DNA of 64,000 nt from positions 310,001 to 374,000 of the forward strand of contig NZ_JAQISN010000005.1 in NCBI RefSeq assembly GCF_037450285.1, in the 5' to 3' direction. Position 1 is the first letter of the stretch. Each line of letters opens with the position of its first letter. Source of the stretch: Erwinia sp. SLM-02. GTDB lineage: Bacteria > Pseudomonadota > Gammaproteobacteria > Enterobacterales > Enterobacteriaceae. The notes beneath the pieces are model-generated. The model was not told where the DNA came from and made no database searches. It saw only the letters and a program-made list of their open reading frames with translations. Positions 16,962 to 25,439 of this stretch are shown here, piece by piece. The position numbers and the translations under genes are program-made.

Positions 16962-17483
16962 ATGAAAAAAGAGTTCGAGGTTGTCTTTACCACAAACCCA
17001 ACATCTGAAGATATCTACGGTGAGATTCTGTACGACAGCCAAATTCTTTGCAGGCTGATTAAAACAGAGGTTGAGGATGAAGAAGTTGAAATCGAATTTT
17101 TCTTCGATCAGATTGTGCTTGAGCGGAAAGCTGAAAGGCGCTTTCCGCTCAAGGACTTCATGACTATCCTGCATGAAGTCGAAGATGAACTGATTCGCTG
17201 GCTCAAGAATATTAATAAGATTACCCTTACCCCGGATTGCGCTCAGAATGACCGGATCGCAGCGCCAGCCAGGTCGCCCTGCGATCGGGGAACTGACTTA
17301 TTTTCACCGCTGATTTCCCGCTATCCCGTTCTCCCATCCTCCACCCAGCGCCTGATACAGCCGCACCAGCGCCAGCGACACGTCGGCGTCGCTTTTCACC
17401 AGCGCCTGCTGCGAGGCCAGCAGTTCCTTTTGCATGGTCAGCACGTTAAGAAAGTCGGTGGCACCCGCTTCATACTGCTTTGA
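16962..17483 (+). CDS. Acidic hypothetical protein with overlong C-terminus
   Basis: The first ~88 residues look like a real small acidic protein: MKKEFEVVFTTNPTSEDIYG followed by strands and a glutamate-rich stretch (EVEDEEVEIEFFFDQ) and a terminal helix HEVEDELIRWLKNINK. Beyond that the frame runs about 85 residues with low-complexity, basic composition into the 3' end of the convergent outer-membrane efflux gene, overlapping it by 180 bases. This suggests the original stop was lost, or that the tail is not functional. The ATG at 16962 is preceded by a weak GCGAAGAGCG region. No family recognised; an immunity-like protein is a guess only. Confidence 0.45.
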   Translation: MKKEFEVVFTTNPTSEDIYGEILYDSQILCRLIKTEVEDEEVEIEFFFDQIVLERKAERRFPLKDFMTILHEVEDELIRWLKNINKITLTPDCAQNDRIAAPARSPCDRGTDLFSPLISRYPVLPSSTQRLIQPHQRQRHVGVAFHQRLLRGQQFLLHGQHVKKVGGTRFILL

Positions 17484-18731
17484 TGCCGCCGCCAGCGCGA
17501 TGCGATCGTTTTCCACCAGGGTTGCCAGCTGGCTGCGCTGGCGCTGATACGTGTCGTAATCCACCATCGCGTCATTCACTTCATGCCAGGCCTTGAGCAC
17601 CGTGCGCTGGAAGTGGATCGCCGCTTCCTGCTGCCGGGCTTTTTTCAGCGCCAGCTGCCCGCGCAGCCTTCCGCCCTCGAATATCGGCAGAGTCAGCGAC
17701 GGACCGACGCTGTACAGGCGCGATCCCCAGTTCCCCAGCTGGCTGAACTGCATCGCCTGTAGCCCGATGTTGCCGGTCAGGGTAATACTCGGATAGAAAT
17801 CTGCGGTCGCCACGCCAACATCGGCGGTAGCCGCGTGCAGCTGCGCCTCGGCGGCGCGGATATCCGGCCGCCGCTGCGCCAGCTCGGACGGCAGCCCCAC
17901 CGGCACTTCCGGCGGCGTCAGCGGCAGCGGTCGGCTCCCGGCCAACCGTTCGGTTAATGCCCCCGGGTTCTCACCCAGCAGGAAACTCAGCGAGTTCATC
18001 AGGTGCGCCTGCTGCTGCTCCAGCATCGGCAGCGTCGATTCAACCGAGGCAACCTGCGCCCGGGCCTGCGCCACCTCCAGCTGCGTGGCCACGCCGTCGG
18101 CCAGGCGGATGCCGGTCAGCTTCAGGCTGTGGCGGGCGATATCCAGGTTCTGCAGGCTGATATCACGCTGTAGCTGCACGCTGCGCAGCTGGACGTAGTC
18201 GCTGACGGTCGCCGCCTGCACGGTTAACAGCACCGCACGGCGCTGGTCGTCGCTGGCCTCGACGCGGGCGGCGGACGACTCTTTCTGGCGCCGCAGCCGC
18301 CCCCACATATCCAGCTCCCAGGCCGCACCGATGCCCGGCTGCCACACGCTCCAGGCCTTTTTACCGCCCAGCCCGGAGATATCCTGCAGCCCGTTCTGAC
18401 TGTTGCGGGCGTGCTGGAACGACGCCGTGGCGTCAATCGACGGCAGGCTCTCCCCGGTGACCACCTGATGTTCCGCCTGCGCCTGGAGCAGACGCGCCTC
18501 CGCCGCCTGCAAATCGAGGTTGCTTCGCGCGGACTGTTCAACCAGCGCGGTCAGCGTGTCGTCATGAAAAATTTGCCACCACTGCGGCTGCAGTCCGCGT
18601 TCTACAATGCGCCCCGCCGCGTGACCCTGCGGCCACCCCTGCGGGCTGTTCACCGTTGGCGGCGTGAAGTCCGGGCCGACCGTGCAGCCGCTCAGCAGCA
18701 GAATACCGGTGGTTAAAGCGGCCAGTTTCAT
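17304..18731 (-). CDS. Outer-membrane efflux lipoprotein (NodT/OprM family)
   Basis: A 475-residue TolC-like channel lipoprotein. The signal peptide ends in LLLSGC, a clear lipobox (Cys16), followed by TVGPDFTPP, the standard start of mature OprM-type proteins. Two OEP repeats are present with long coiled helices, including RPDIRAAEAQLHAATADVGVATADFYPSITLTG. It forms the outer-membrane exit duct of a tripartite pump. Its ATG overlaps the stop of the periplasmic adaptor gene by ATGA, and MFS, adaptor and channel are in that order, so the operon encodes a complete pump. The extended reading frame of the convergent hypothetical gene overlaps its 3' end. Drug specificity unknown. Confidence 0.9.
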   Translation of the reverse strand: MKLAALTTGILLLSGCTVGPDFTPPTVNSPQGWPQGHAAGRIVERGLQPQWWQIFHDDTLTALVEQSARSNLDLQAAEARLLQAQAEHQVVTGESLPSIDATASFQHARNSQNGLQDISGLGGKKAWSVWQPGIGAAWELDMWGRLRRQKESSAARVEASDDQRRAVLLTVQAATVSDYVQLRSVQLQRDISLQNLDIARHSLKLTGIRLADGVATQLEVAQARAQVASVESTLPMLEQQQAHLMNSLSFLLGENPGALTERLAGSRPLPLTPPEVPVGLPSELAQRRPDIRAAEAQLHAATADVGVATADFYPSITLTGNIGLQAMQFSQLGNWGSRLYSVGPSLTLPIFEGGRLRGQLALKKARQQEAAIHFQRTVLKAWHEVNDAMVDYDTYQRQRSQLATLVENDRIALAAASKQYEAGATDFLNVLTMQKELLASQQALVKSDADVSLALVRLYQALGGGWENGIAGNQR

Positions 18732-19780
18732 GATTTTTCTCCGGCTTTCGCGGTGTGGATGGTGGCTTCCACCGCCATACCCACCCGCAGCTGCTCCGCC
18801 AGGCGTTGCCCGCCGTCGAGTTCAATTTTGACCGGAATGCGCTGCACCACCTTGGTGAAGTTGCCGGTGGCGTTATCCGGCGTAATCGCGGAGAAGGTGA
18901 CGCCCGTCGCCGGCGCAAAGCTGTTTACCACACCGTGCAGCAGCGCCCCGCCAAAGCCGTCGACGCGAATATCCACCCGCTGTCCGGGCCGCACGTGCTC
19001 AAGCTGGGTTTCCTGAAAATTCGCCACCACGTAGGCTTTATTCAGCGGTACCACTGCCAGCATCGGCGTGCCGGGCGTGACGTAAGCACCCTCGCGCACT
19101 ACCCGCTGCCCGACCCATCCGGCAACCGGCGCCAGGATTTTGGTGTACGACAGCCTCAGCCCGGCGGTATCCCGCATCGCCTGCGCCCGCTGTAGCTCCC
19201 CCTGCGCCCGCTGAAATTCGGCCTGTAAGACCACGGTTTTCGCGCGGGCGGCGTTAAGCGTGGCGGTATCACGCGCCACGTTGGCCTGGGCGGTGTCGAT
19301 GCGCGATCGCGCCAGCTGGGCATTTTGCTGGCTGCCCGCGCCGTGGACGGCCAGGTCGCGATAGCGCGCCAGCTCCGCTTTGGCAAAAACGTAACCGGCC
19401 CGGCTGGCCGCCAGCGTGGCGTCGGCCTGGTCAATCATCGGCTGCTGCTGCGCCAGGCTGGCGCTGGCGTTCGCTACGGTGGCCTGCTGCACCACCACGC
19501 TGGCCTCTGCCGCGTTCATTTCGGCAAGAAGATCGCGGTCATCGATCTCCACCAGCAGCTGCCCCTGTTCCACATACTGATTGTCCTTGACCGCCACCCG
19601 CACAATCTGCCCGGTGATACGCGGCGTCACCACCGTGTAATCGGCGCGGATAAAAGCGTCGTTGGTGCGCCGATCGGCACTGCCGCTCAGCAGGCCAAAC
19701 CCGATCCCCGCCGCTACGGCCAGTACGGCAGCCCCGGCCAGAACCGGTGCGTGTTTCTTAGTGAATTTTAATGAAGTCAT
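18728..19780 (-). CDS. HlyD/EmrA-family periplasmic adaptor
   Basis: A 350-residue membrane-fusion protein: one N-terminal transmembrane anchor (VLAGAAVLAVAAGIGFGLL), biotinyl-lipoyl-like half motif around VAVKDNQYVEQGQLLVEID, a long alpha-helical hairpin rich in Ala and Gln (residues ~85-195), and the second lipoyl half at LSYTKILAPVAGWVGQRVV with the beta-barrel domain beyond. This is the EmrA type that pairs with MFS exporters. Its ATG is 9 bases after the exporter gene and its stop overlaps the channel gene. It links inner-membrane exporter and outer-membrane duct. Confidence 0.9.
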   Translation of the reverse strand: MTSLKFTKKHAPVLAGAAVLAVAAGIGFGLLSGSADRRTNDAFIRADYTVVTPRITGQIVRVAVKDNQYVEQGQLLVEIDDRDLLAEMNAAEASVVVQQATVANASASLAQQQPMIDQADATLAASRAGYVFAKAELARYRDLAVHGAGSQQNAQLARSRIDTAQANVARDTATLNAARAKTVVLQAEFQRAQGELQRAQAMRDTAGLRLSYTKILAPVAGWVGQRVVREGAYVTPGTPMLAVVPLNKAYVVANFQETQLEHVRPGQRVDIRVDGFGGALLHGVVNSFAPATGVTFSAITPDNATGNFTKVVQRIPVKIELDGGQRLAEQLRVGMAVEATIHTAKAGEKS

Positions 19781-19789
19781 GATCGAGCC

Positions 19790-21337
19790 TTATGCGTGAG
19801 AAGCGGCAAGCGGCCGCGGCGGATACACGCGGGTTGCCATTAACGGAATAAATAAAATCAGGACGGCTGTCAGCCCGGTCATCACCTGATACACATCGGC
19901 GGAAGCCAGCACCACCGCCTGCACGTGGATCTGCTCCGCCAGCGCGGACAGACCTTCGCCGTCAGAAGGAGAAAGCGACAGCGCCTGGCCGCTGTTGCCC
20001 CACTGATTGACCAGCGTGTTGGAATGAAAATATGCGCGGGCGGTGGTCAGCCCTTCCAGCACCCCGGTACCGACCACCGCGGCCATTCCTTTCACGGTGT
20101 TGAACCACGCGGAGGCGAACGGCCCTTCGGCGGGCGGCAGGCCGTTGGTCGCCAGCAGCAGCAGCGGGATCACCGCCATCGGCTGCCCGAGGATCTGCAG
20201 CATCTGCAGGCCGTAGAAGTTGTCGCGGATCCACTCGGAGGTCATCGCGCTGCCGAGGTAGCAGGTGACGCCGATCAGCCCCAGGCCGCAGGCCAGCACC
20301 CAGCGGCAGTCAACGCGGGTGAAATTGCACAGCGCCGACACCAGCGGCAGCGCCACCAGCTGGCCCAGCGCCACGTACAGGGCCAGCGGCACGGTTTGCA
20401 GCGGCCGATACCCCTGGATCTCGGCCAGATAGCCCGCGGGGATCCCCGGCACTGCGACCAGAATTACCAGCACCCCGCCGAGGGTTATCAGCGAGAAGGT
20501 TAAGTTACGCCGCGCCAGCTGCTGCACTTTGAAAAACGGCAGCGGATGGAACCATTCGTTGATCATAAACAGCGTCAGGGTTGTCAGCCCCAGCAGCAGC
20601 ATCCGGCAGATAAACGGTGAATCCAGCCAGCCCAGCCGCGTGCCCTGCTCCAGCACCACCACCAGCGAGGTAATGGCCGGGAGTCCGAGCAGCAGACCCA
20701 CCCAGTTGAACTGCGCGAAGCGTTCCAGCCGCAGCGGGTCCTGTGGAATACCCCAGGAAACGGCGGCCATCGCCAGCAGGCAGATCGGGATGATTTGCCA
20801 GAACACCATTTGCCAGCCGGTGTACTCAGTCCACAACGCCGCCAGCGGAATGCCCAGATTCGGTCCGAACGTTGCCGTCAGCGCATAGGCCCCCAGGCCG
20901 TACAGCTTGATCCCCGGCGGTAAAAACCGCAGCGCCGCACTCATCAGCATCGGCGGCAGGCAGCCGCCAAACAGCCCCTGGATCGTGCGCAGCACGTAGA
21001 GGGTCGGCAAATTGGGTGCCAGCGGGCACAGCATCCCCGCCAGCATAAACACGGCGGTCACGCCGAAGGTAAAACGGCGCAGCGATAGCGTGGCCGAAAA
21101 CCACGGTGCAAACGCCATCGCCGCCACCTGCGCGGCTTCATACAGCGTGGTCAGCCAGCTGCCTTCATCGTGGCTGACCGACAGCACGCCGCGAACGTCG
21201 GTCATGGCGATATCCGTTACGTGCTCGTTTAATCCGGCCACCAGCGATGCCAGCAAAATGCCGGTCAGTCCCGTCATGATGCGCAGGTCAAACGCCGCCG
21301 CGGGCGGCGCAGCTTTGGGTTGCGCGAGTGTTTGCAT
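19790..21337 (-). CDS. EmrB/QacA (DHA2) family MFS drug exporter
   Basis: A 515-residue inner-membrane protein with about 14 hydrophobic segments, the DHA2 layout. Signatures include GLNEHVTDIAMTDVRGVLSV near the first helix, GSWLTTLYEAAQVAAMAFAPWFSATLS, and RTIQGLFGGCLPPMLMSA in helix 4-5 (motif C-like region). It exports hydrophobic drugs or weak acids by proton antiport together with the adaptor and channel downstream. The ATG is preceded by AAGGAT. No dedicated local regulator is apparent; the divergent neighbour is a Usp-family stress protein. Confidence 0.9.
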   Translation of the reverse strand: MQTLAQPKAAPPAAAFDLRIMTGLTGILLASLVAGLNEHVTDIAMTDVRGVLSVSHDEGSWLTTLYEAAQVAAMAFAPWFSATLSLRRFTFGVTAVFMLAGMLCPLAPNLPTLYVLRTIQGLFGGCLPPMLMSAALRFLPPGIKLYGLGAYALTATFGPNLGIPLAALWTEYTGWQMVFWQIIPICLLAMAAVSWGIPQDPLRLERFAQFNWVGLLLGLPAITSLVVVLEQGTRLGWLDSPFICRMLLLGLTTLTLFMINEWFHPLPFFKVQQLARRNLTFSLITLGGVLVILVAVPGIPAGYLAEIQGYRPLQTVPLALYVALGQLVALPLVSALCNFTRVDCRWVLACGLGLIGVTCYLGSAMTSEWIRDNFYGLQMLQILGQPMAVIPLLLLATNGLPPAEGPFASAWFNTVKGMAAVVGTGVLEGLTTARAYFHSNTLVNQWGNSGQALSLSPSDGEGLSALAEQIHVQAVVLASADVYQVMTGLTAVLILFIPLMATRVYPPRPLAASHA

Positions 21338-21517
21338 AGTTCATCCTTTCCAGTCGATCAGGCGCACAGTCTAGAAAGATGACCGGGGGACAGGAATTGC
21401 GATGTGTGCAGCCGAGGCGTGCGTCTGACGCACTGGTCAGATGCGTGCGGAGGCATTTATTTACCCGCGCGGGAATTGGAAGATGCATGCTTTAACCCTG
21501 TCAATGAAGGAAACAGC

Positions 21518-22003
21518 ATGTTTAATACGATACTGGTCGCCCTGGACGGTTCACCACAGTCGCAGGCGGTGATCGAGCTGAGCCGTAAAGTCACCGCCGG
21601 CCATCCGGCAACGCTGCATATTCTGTGCGTGGTCGACGGCGCGTATCTGCTGCCCGAGGAGAACTATTTTTACCCCGAGGAGCAGCACGCCACGGAGGCC
21701 AGCGACGGCCTGGTTTACCCTCCCGCCGACCGTGAATATCAGGCCGCACAGGAAACGGTGAATCAGGCCGTTGGCAGCCTGCGCTGGGAAAGCCGCCGGG
21801 TGAGTGGTCTGATTATCGGCGGCGAGCCGACGCAGGTGATCATCCAGCAGGCGGCCAGGCTGAAGGTGGATCTGATCGTGATGGGGCACCGGCATTTATC
21901 ATCGCTGAAACGCTGGGTCGAACACTCCATCGTTAAGGAGGTGATCGACCTCGCGGCCTGTCCGGTGCTGGTTGAAAATGCGGAAACGGAGCAGTCGTGC
22001 TGA
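21518..22003 (+). CDS. Universal stress protein (UspA family)
   Basis: A 161-residue single-domain Usp protein starting MFNTILVALDGSPQS, with the typical first strand and helix, and a C-terminal DLIVMGHRHLSSLKRWVEHSIVKEVI region. The usual ATP-binding motif G-x2-G-x9-G-S/T appears degraded: the second and third Gly positions are His and His (GHRH...EHS), so ATP binding is doubtful. A 30-residue loop with PEENYFYPEEQ is inserted before the second strand. The ATG at 21518 has an AAGGAAA site; the longer frame upstream is not supported. It sits alone between a pump operon and a LysR gene. Confidence 0.85.
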   Translation: MFNTILVALDGSPQSQAVIELSRKVTAGHPATLHILCVVDGAYLLPEENYFYPEEQHATEASDGLVYPPADREYQAAQETVNQAVGSLRWESRRVSGLIIGGEPTQVIIQQAARLKVDLIVMGHRHLSSLKRWVEHSIVKEVIDLAACPVLVENAETEQSC

Positions 22004-22008
22004 GGGGT

Positions 22009-22917
22009 TTAGCCCCCGGCTGACTGAACGCAGAGTTGGTGAATAGTCCGCCGCAGCCACTGATGGGCAGGATCGTTCTGGAATCGCGGATGCCAGGCCT
22101 GCACTATGGGAATGGCATCCAGTTCCACCGGCAGCGGAAACGCCCGCGTTTTAATCCCCATCTCCTGCACCGCGCGAACCACGTGGCCCGGCAGCGGCAG
22201 GATCAGATCGGAGTTTCCCAGCGAAAACACTCCGGAATGGAAGGTCGGCACCACCAGCGAGATATGGCGCACCAGCCCCAGCTCCGCCAGACGTTTGTCT
22301 ATCGGCCCGCGCGCGCGCCCACGGCGGGACACGCTGATCTGCTCGTAGCGGGCAAAGGATTCCGCGGTGATCTCGCTGGCGAATATCGGATGATCCTCGC
22401 GCGCCAGCCCCATGAAGTGCGTAGAAAACAGCGACTGCACGTGGATATCGTCGCCGAGCGGGCGCATGGCGCTGATATAGAGATCCACCTTGCCGTCGCG
22501 CAGGCTGTCTTCATCGCTGCCGCTTTCCGGGGTGAAGCGCAGTCCCACATTGCCCGCCTCCTGCCGCAGGCGGCTGAGCAGTACGCCGCCAAACGCGCTG
22601 ATAAACACATCGTTGGCATGCAGCGTAAAGGTGCGTTCCAGCTGCGATAAATCCACCCCCGACTGCGGCTGTAGCAGGCGAACAGCCTCACCCATGACCT
22701 GATGCACCTCTTCCCGGAGCGCCAGCGCGCGCGGGGTCGGCACCATTTTCCGCCCCGCCTTGACCAGAATCGGGTCGCCCAGCTGATGCCGGATGCGGGT
22801 CAGGGTCCGGCTCATTGCCGGCGGGCTGAGGTTCATTCTGCGCGCCGCGCCAATCACCGATCCCTCATCCAGCAGGGCATCCAGCGCAATAATCAGATTT
22901 AAATCAGGAATTTTCAT
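22009..22917 (-). CDS. LysR-family transcriptional regulator (NodD-like subgroup)
   Basis: A 302-residue LysR protein. Residues 1-60 form the winged HTH: MKIPDLNLIIALDALLDEGS, then VIGAARRMNLSPPAMSRTLTRIRHQLGDPILVKAGRKMVPT. The helix pattern and LxxDALL start resemble the NodD/LeuO-like subgroup. The effector domain follows (residues ~90-300). It is convergent with the Usp gene and has the same orientation as the porin upstream of it, but about 100 bases separate it from the porin stop, so co-transcription is possible rather than evident. Target genes unknown; the AraC-porin unit is the nearest candidate. Confidence 0.86.
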   Translation of the reverse strand: MKIPDLNLIIALDALLDEGSVIGAARRMNLSPPAMSRTLTRIRHQLGDPILVKAGRKMVPTPRALALREEVHQVMGEAVRLLQPQSGVDLSQLERTFTLHANDVFISAFGGVLLSRLRQEAGNVGLRFTPESGSDEDSLRDGKVDLYISAMRPLGDDIHVQSLFSTHFMGLAREDHPIFASEITAESFARYEQISVSRRGRARGPIDKRLAELGLVRHISLVVPTFHSGVFSLGNSDLILPLPGHVVRAVQEMGIKTRAFPLPVELDAIPIVQAWHPRFQNDPAHQWLRRTIHQLCVQSAGG

Positions 22918-23021
22918 ACTCGTTTATCACGTCAACATCCATGCCCTAACATAGCCAGAAAGCGGCCTTCGGCAAAGATAAATACCACGTGAGCAACGAA
23001 GAAGCGCCTGTTTTCAACCGG

Positions 23022-24146
23022 TTAAAACTGATAAACCAGCCCGACCGCCAGCACATCATCCGTCGACACGCCTGCGGCCTGGCTGAAGTCGCTGTTATCG
23101 ATCAGGTTAAGTTTGTAATCAACGTAGGTTTGCATATTGCGGTTAAACAGCCAGGATGCACCGAAATCGACAAACCGCACCAGATCCTGACTGCCGAAAG
23201 TCTGGCCGCTGGCGGCACGGCCGAGGTCGCTGGCGCGCGCCTGGCTATAGGCGATAAACGGCACCAGCCCGGAATCGAAGCTGTACTGGGCAAACAGTTC
23301 GACAATGTCTGACTGATTGGCATAGCCATACGCCCCGTCCCCTGAAGCCGAACCAAAGCGTGAGGCGTTATACGCCCGGGTGTACATCGCCGCGAGATAC
23401 AGCCCGTTCGCGTCATATTTTATCGCGCCGGAATACGCTTCTGCCCGATCGCCCTGCCCCATTATCCCGCCGCCGGCATTATTCTGCGCACCGGTACGCC
23501 GGGACTGGGTAAACGCGCCAACCGCTTTAAAATCACCGGCAAATTCCCAGGCCACCGACATCCCGTAGCCGTTACCGTTCTGGCGCAGCGCACCGCGGGA
23601 GCCGGGTTCGCCGCCGCCGTCGTTCCTGCCCTGATACTGGAGCGTGACGTTCAGGCCGTCCACCAGGCCAAAGAAGTTGCTGTTGCGGTACGTCGCCAGG
23701 CCATTGCCGCGGCGAAACATAAACTGATCGGTGTTATAGGTCTGCGCATCAAATTCCGGCTGCATATCGGTCAGGCTCAGTGCGTCATACAGCACACCGA
23801 TATTGCGTCCGTAATCCAGTGAACCGTAGTCACCCAGTCTGATGCCGGCAAAGCCCAGACGGGTATACATCGAAGCCCCGCTGTTTTCGGGCTGATTCAT
23901 ATCGACCTGGGTCTGCCACTGCCCGTAGCCGCTCAGCAGGGGCGAGATCTGCGTTTCTCCCTTAAAGCCGAAGCGCATGTAGGACTGGTCGCCGTCCTCG
24001 CTTTTATTGTCACTCAGGTAGCGCAGGCCGGAGATCAGCCCGGACAGATCCAGCCGGTTTCCGTCGCGGTTGTAGATTTCAGCCGCGAAACCCGGCGCGG
24101 AGAGCAGGAAACAGGACGCCAGCAGCGTCAGCGGGCGAATGCTCAT
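23022..24146 (-). CDS. OmpC/OmpF-family outer-membrane porin
   Basis: A 374-residue trimeric general porin. A 21-residue signal peptide ends SAPGFA, and the mature start AEIYNRDGNRLDLSG matches OmpC-type proteins. SYMRFGFKGETQISPLLSGYGQWQ, DYGSLDYGRNIGVLYDALSLTDMQPEF (the loop-3 constriction with PEF) and the terminal aromatic VGLVYQF for BAM recognition are all present. The gene starts inside the stop of an AraC-type regulator gene (ATGA overlap), which is unusual: porins normally have their own promoter. This suggests it is co-expressed with the regulator as an uptake route for a specific group of compounds. Confidence 0.92.
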   Translation of the reverse strand: MSIRPLTLLASCFLLSAPGFAAEIYNRDGNRLDLSGLISGLRYLSDNKSEDGDQSYMRFGFKGETQISPLLSGYGQWQTQVDMNQPENSGASMYTRLGFAGIRLGDYGSLDYGRNIGVLYDALSLTDMQPEFDAQTYNTDQFMFRRGNGLATYRNSNFFGLVDGLNVTLQYQGRNDGGGEPGSRGALRQNGNGYGMSVAWEFAGDFKAVGAFTQSRRTGAQNNAGGGIMGQGDRAEAYSGAIKYDANGLYLAAMYTRAYNASRFGSASGDGAYGYANQSDIVELFAQYSFDSGLVPFIAYSQARASDLGRAASGQTFGSQDLVRFVDFGASWLFNRNMQTYVDYKLNLIDNSDFSQAAGVSTDDVLAVGLVYQF

Positions 24147-24598
24147 TGTTCCTCTCCGGACAGGCAGCGCCAGGCAAAGATCACCTGGCTGTTTTCACGG
24201 GGTAGCGATCGGGGGGCGTGCTTTTTTCTGAATGCGGCGGGCGGCACGTTCAGATAGCGGCGAAACGTCCGTGAGAAGGTCTGCTGGCTGGTAAAGCCGT
24301 TATCAAACGCGATTTGCATGATGTCTTTATTCGTAAACAGCAGCGACTGTGCCGCCCTGATCAACCGCCGGGTGCGAATATATTCGGCCAGATTGTAGCC
24401 CGTTTGTTTTCTGAACACGCGCTGGAAGTGGGAATGCCCGTAACCGCTTTTGCGCGTGACCGTGCTGACCCTGATGCGTTCGTCATCAAGATTATCTTCA
24501 ATCCACGGGATGATATCCTGCACAACCGATTTTATTCCCCTTCCCGGATCCTGCGCTGTCCGGTTCAGGGATTCGCGTGCAGAACTGGCGATATGCAT
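24143..24598 (-). CDS. AraC-family regulator (MarA/SoxS/Rob size class), coupled to a porin
   Basis: A 151-residue regulator consisting mostly of the two-HTH AraC DNA-binding domain: DIIPWIEDNLDDERIRVSTVTRKSGYGHSHFQRVFRKQTGY followed by the second HTH DIMQIAFDNGFTSQQTFSRTFRRYLNVPPAAFRK. It lacks a sensor domain, like MarA and SoxS, so its activity would be set by its own expression level. The C-terminal tail overlaps the porin start by ATGA. An AGGAG site precedes the ATG. Three tandem 16-bp operator-like units lie 117-164 bases upstream. It probably adjusts porin or envelope genes; direct targets unknown. Confidence 0.88.
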   Translation of the reverse strand: MHIASSARESLNRTAQDPGRGIKSVVQDIIPWIEDNLDDERIRVSTVTRKSGYGHSHFQRVFRKQTGYNLAEYIRTRRLIRAAQSLLFTNKDIMQIAFDNGFTSQQTFSRTFRRYLNVPPAAFRKKHAPRSLPRENSQVIFAWRCLSGEEQ

Positions 24599-25051
24599 AT
24601 TTTCTCCTGTCCGATCGTTTCAGCGTTCGGATAGCGGCCTTTGCGAAGTCTTTGGCTCCGCAGGTGATAAAATAAAGGAGCCTAATTATCTTATCAGTCG
24701 GTAGAAAATATAAGTTATACAGACGGATAGCTATACAGATGGATAGTTATACCAATGGATAATTGCTAAGTGGCCAAAGGGGATATAACCCGGGTATTCC
24801 CTGCCCGCATCCGTTCATCTATTACCGCTGAGATCCACGCTGCTGGCGGCTATTCTGTGACGGATCCGCCGTCGCCGGACCGTGGCAAACGTACGGCAAC
24901 AGGGCGGCAAAATCCCTCGCGACATATTATTCAAATTTTCTGACTTACTTCAGCAAAAGACAGGGATGTTTTTCATCCCCGCACGGGTCTACTATGCATT
25001 CCATCGAGGCGAAACGCCTCATCCAAAACAAAATAAACTGAGGAATCAATC
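24599..25051. other. Regulatory region between AraC-porin operon and DUF1471 gene
   Basis: About 450 bases between divergent genes. The left half holds the triple operator array at 24715-24762. The right half has no recognisable gene; it contains the promoter of the DUF1471 gene, whose TGAGGAATC ribosome-binding site lies at 25039-25047. Confidence 0.5.
24715..24762. promoter_or_regulatory. Triple 16-bp tandem operator array (site A of a shared regulon)
   Basis: Three contiguous units: TTATACAGACGGATAG, CTATACAGATGGATAG and TTATACCAATGGATAA. Each contains an imperfect dyad TATNC-N4-GNATA. A weaker fourth unit may precede them at 24699-24714. The same three-unit array recurs at 34055-34102, including a unit that is 15/16 identical in inverted orientation. 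The array points to cooperative binding of a dimeric regulator upstream of the AraC-porin operon. Confidence 0.75.
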
Positions 25052-25261
25052 ATGAAATCTATCAAAACTTTCGTTGCAGTATCCGCCCTGGCTCTGGTTT
25101 CTTTCGGCAGCATGGCGCAGAACGTTACCGCTACCGCCTCCACGCTGGATGCCGCAGAAGCCAGTATTGCAGCCCAGGCAAAACAGAGTGGCGCAACGTA
25201 TAAAATTACCGGTGCCCGCGTTGATAATCACGCCTACGTTACCGCAGAACTGATTAAATAA
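25052..25261 (+). CDS. DUF1471 (YhcN/BhsA-like) small periplasmic stress protein
   Basis: A 69-residue secreted peptide: signal MKSIKTFVAVSALALVSFGS with cleavage after MAQ, and a mature part of ~46 residues with the DUF1471 pattern ending YKITGARVDNHAYVTAELIK. Related enterobacterial proteins (YhcN, BhsA, YahO) respond to acid, peroxide or other stress and affect biofilm; their molecular role is unclear. The gene is followed 79 bases later by a 32-residue membrane peptide. A TGAGGAATC ribosome-binding site precedes the ATG. Confidence 0.88.
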   Translation: MKSIKTFVAVSALALVSFGSMAQNVTATASTLDAAEASIAAQAKQSGATYKITGARVDNHAYVTAELIK

Positions 25262-25340
25262 TCCTCCTACGCTGGAACACCCTCCTGACGCCTGTGAACC
25301 GTTACTCACAGGCGGCCGGGAACGAGAAAAGGAATATAAA

Positions 25341-25439
25341 ATGAACACGTTCAAAACCCTGATTGCGCTGTCGGTTATCACCCTGTTTATGGCGGTCTTG
25401 TCGACGAAACGTGCGCGCCCGGCTCGTCACTCATCGTAA
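25341..25439 (+). CDS. 32-residue single-helix membrane peptide
   Basis: A short ORF with a clear AAAAGGAAT ribosome-binding site. It encodes one hydrophobic helix (FKTLIALSVITLFMAVLS) followed by a basic tail KRARPARHSS, the layout of a small inner-membrane protein with its C-terminus in the cytoplasm. It probably shares the transcript of the DUF1471 gene. No family recognised; a real but uncharacterised small protein seems likely from the ribosome-binding site and the charge pattern. Confidence 0.5.
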   Translation: MNTFKTLIALSVITLFMAVLSTKRARPARHSS

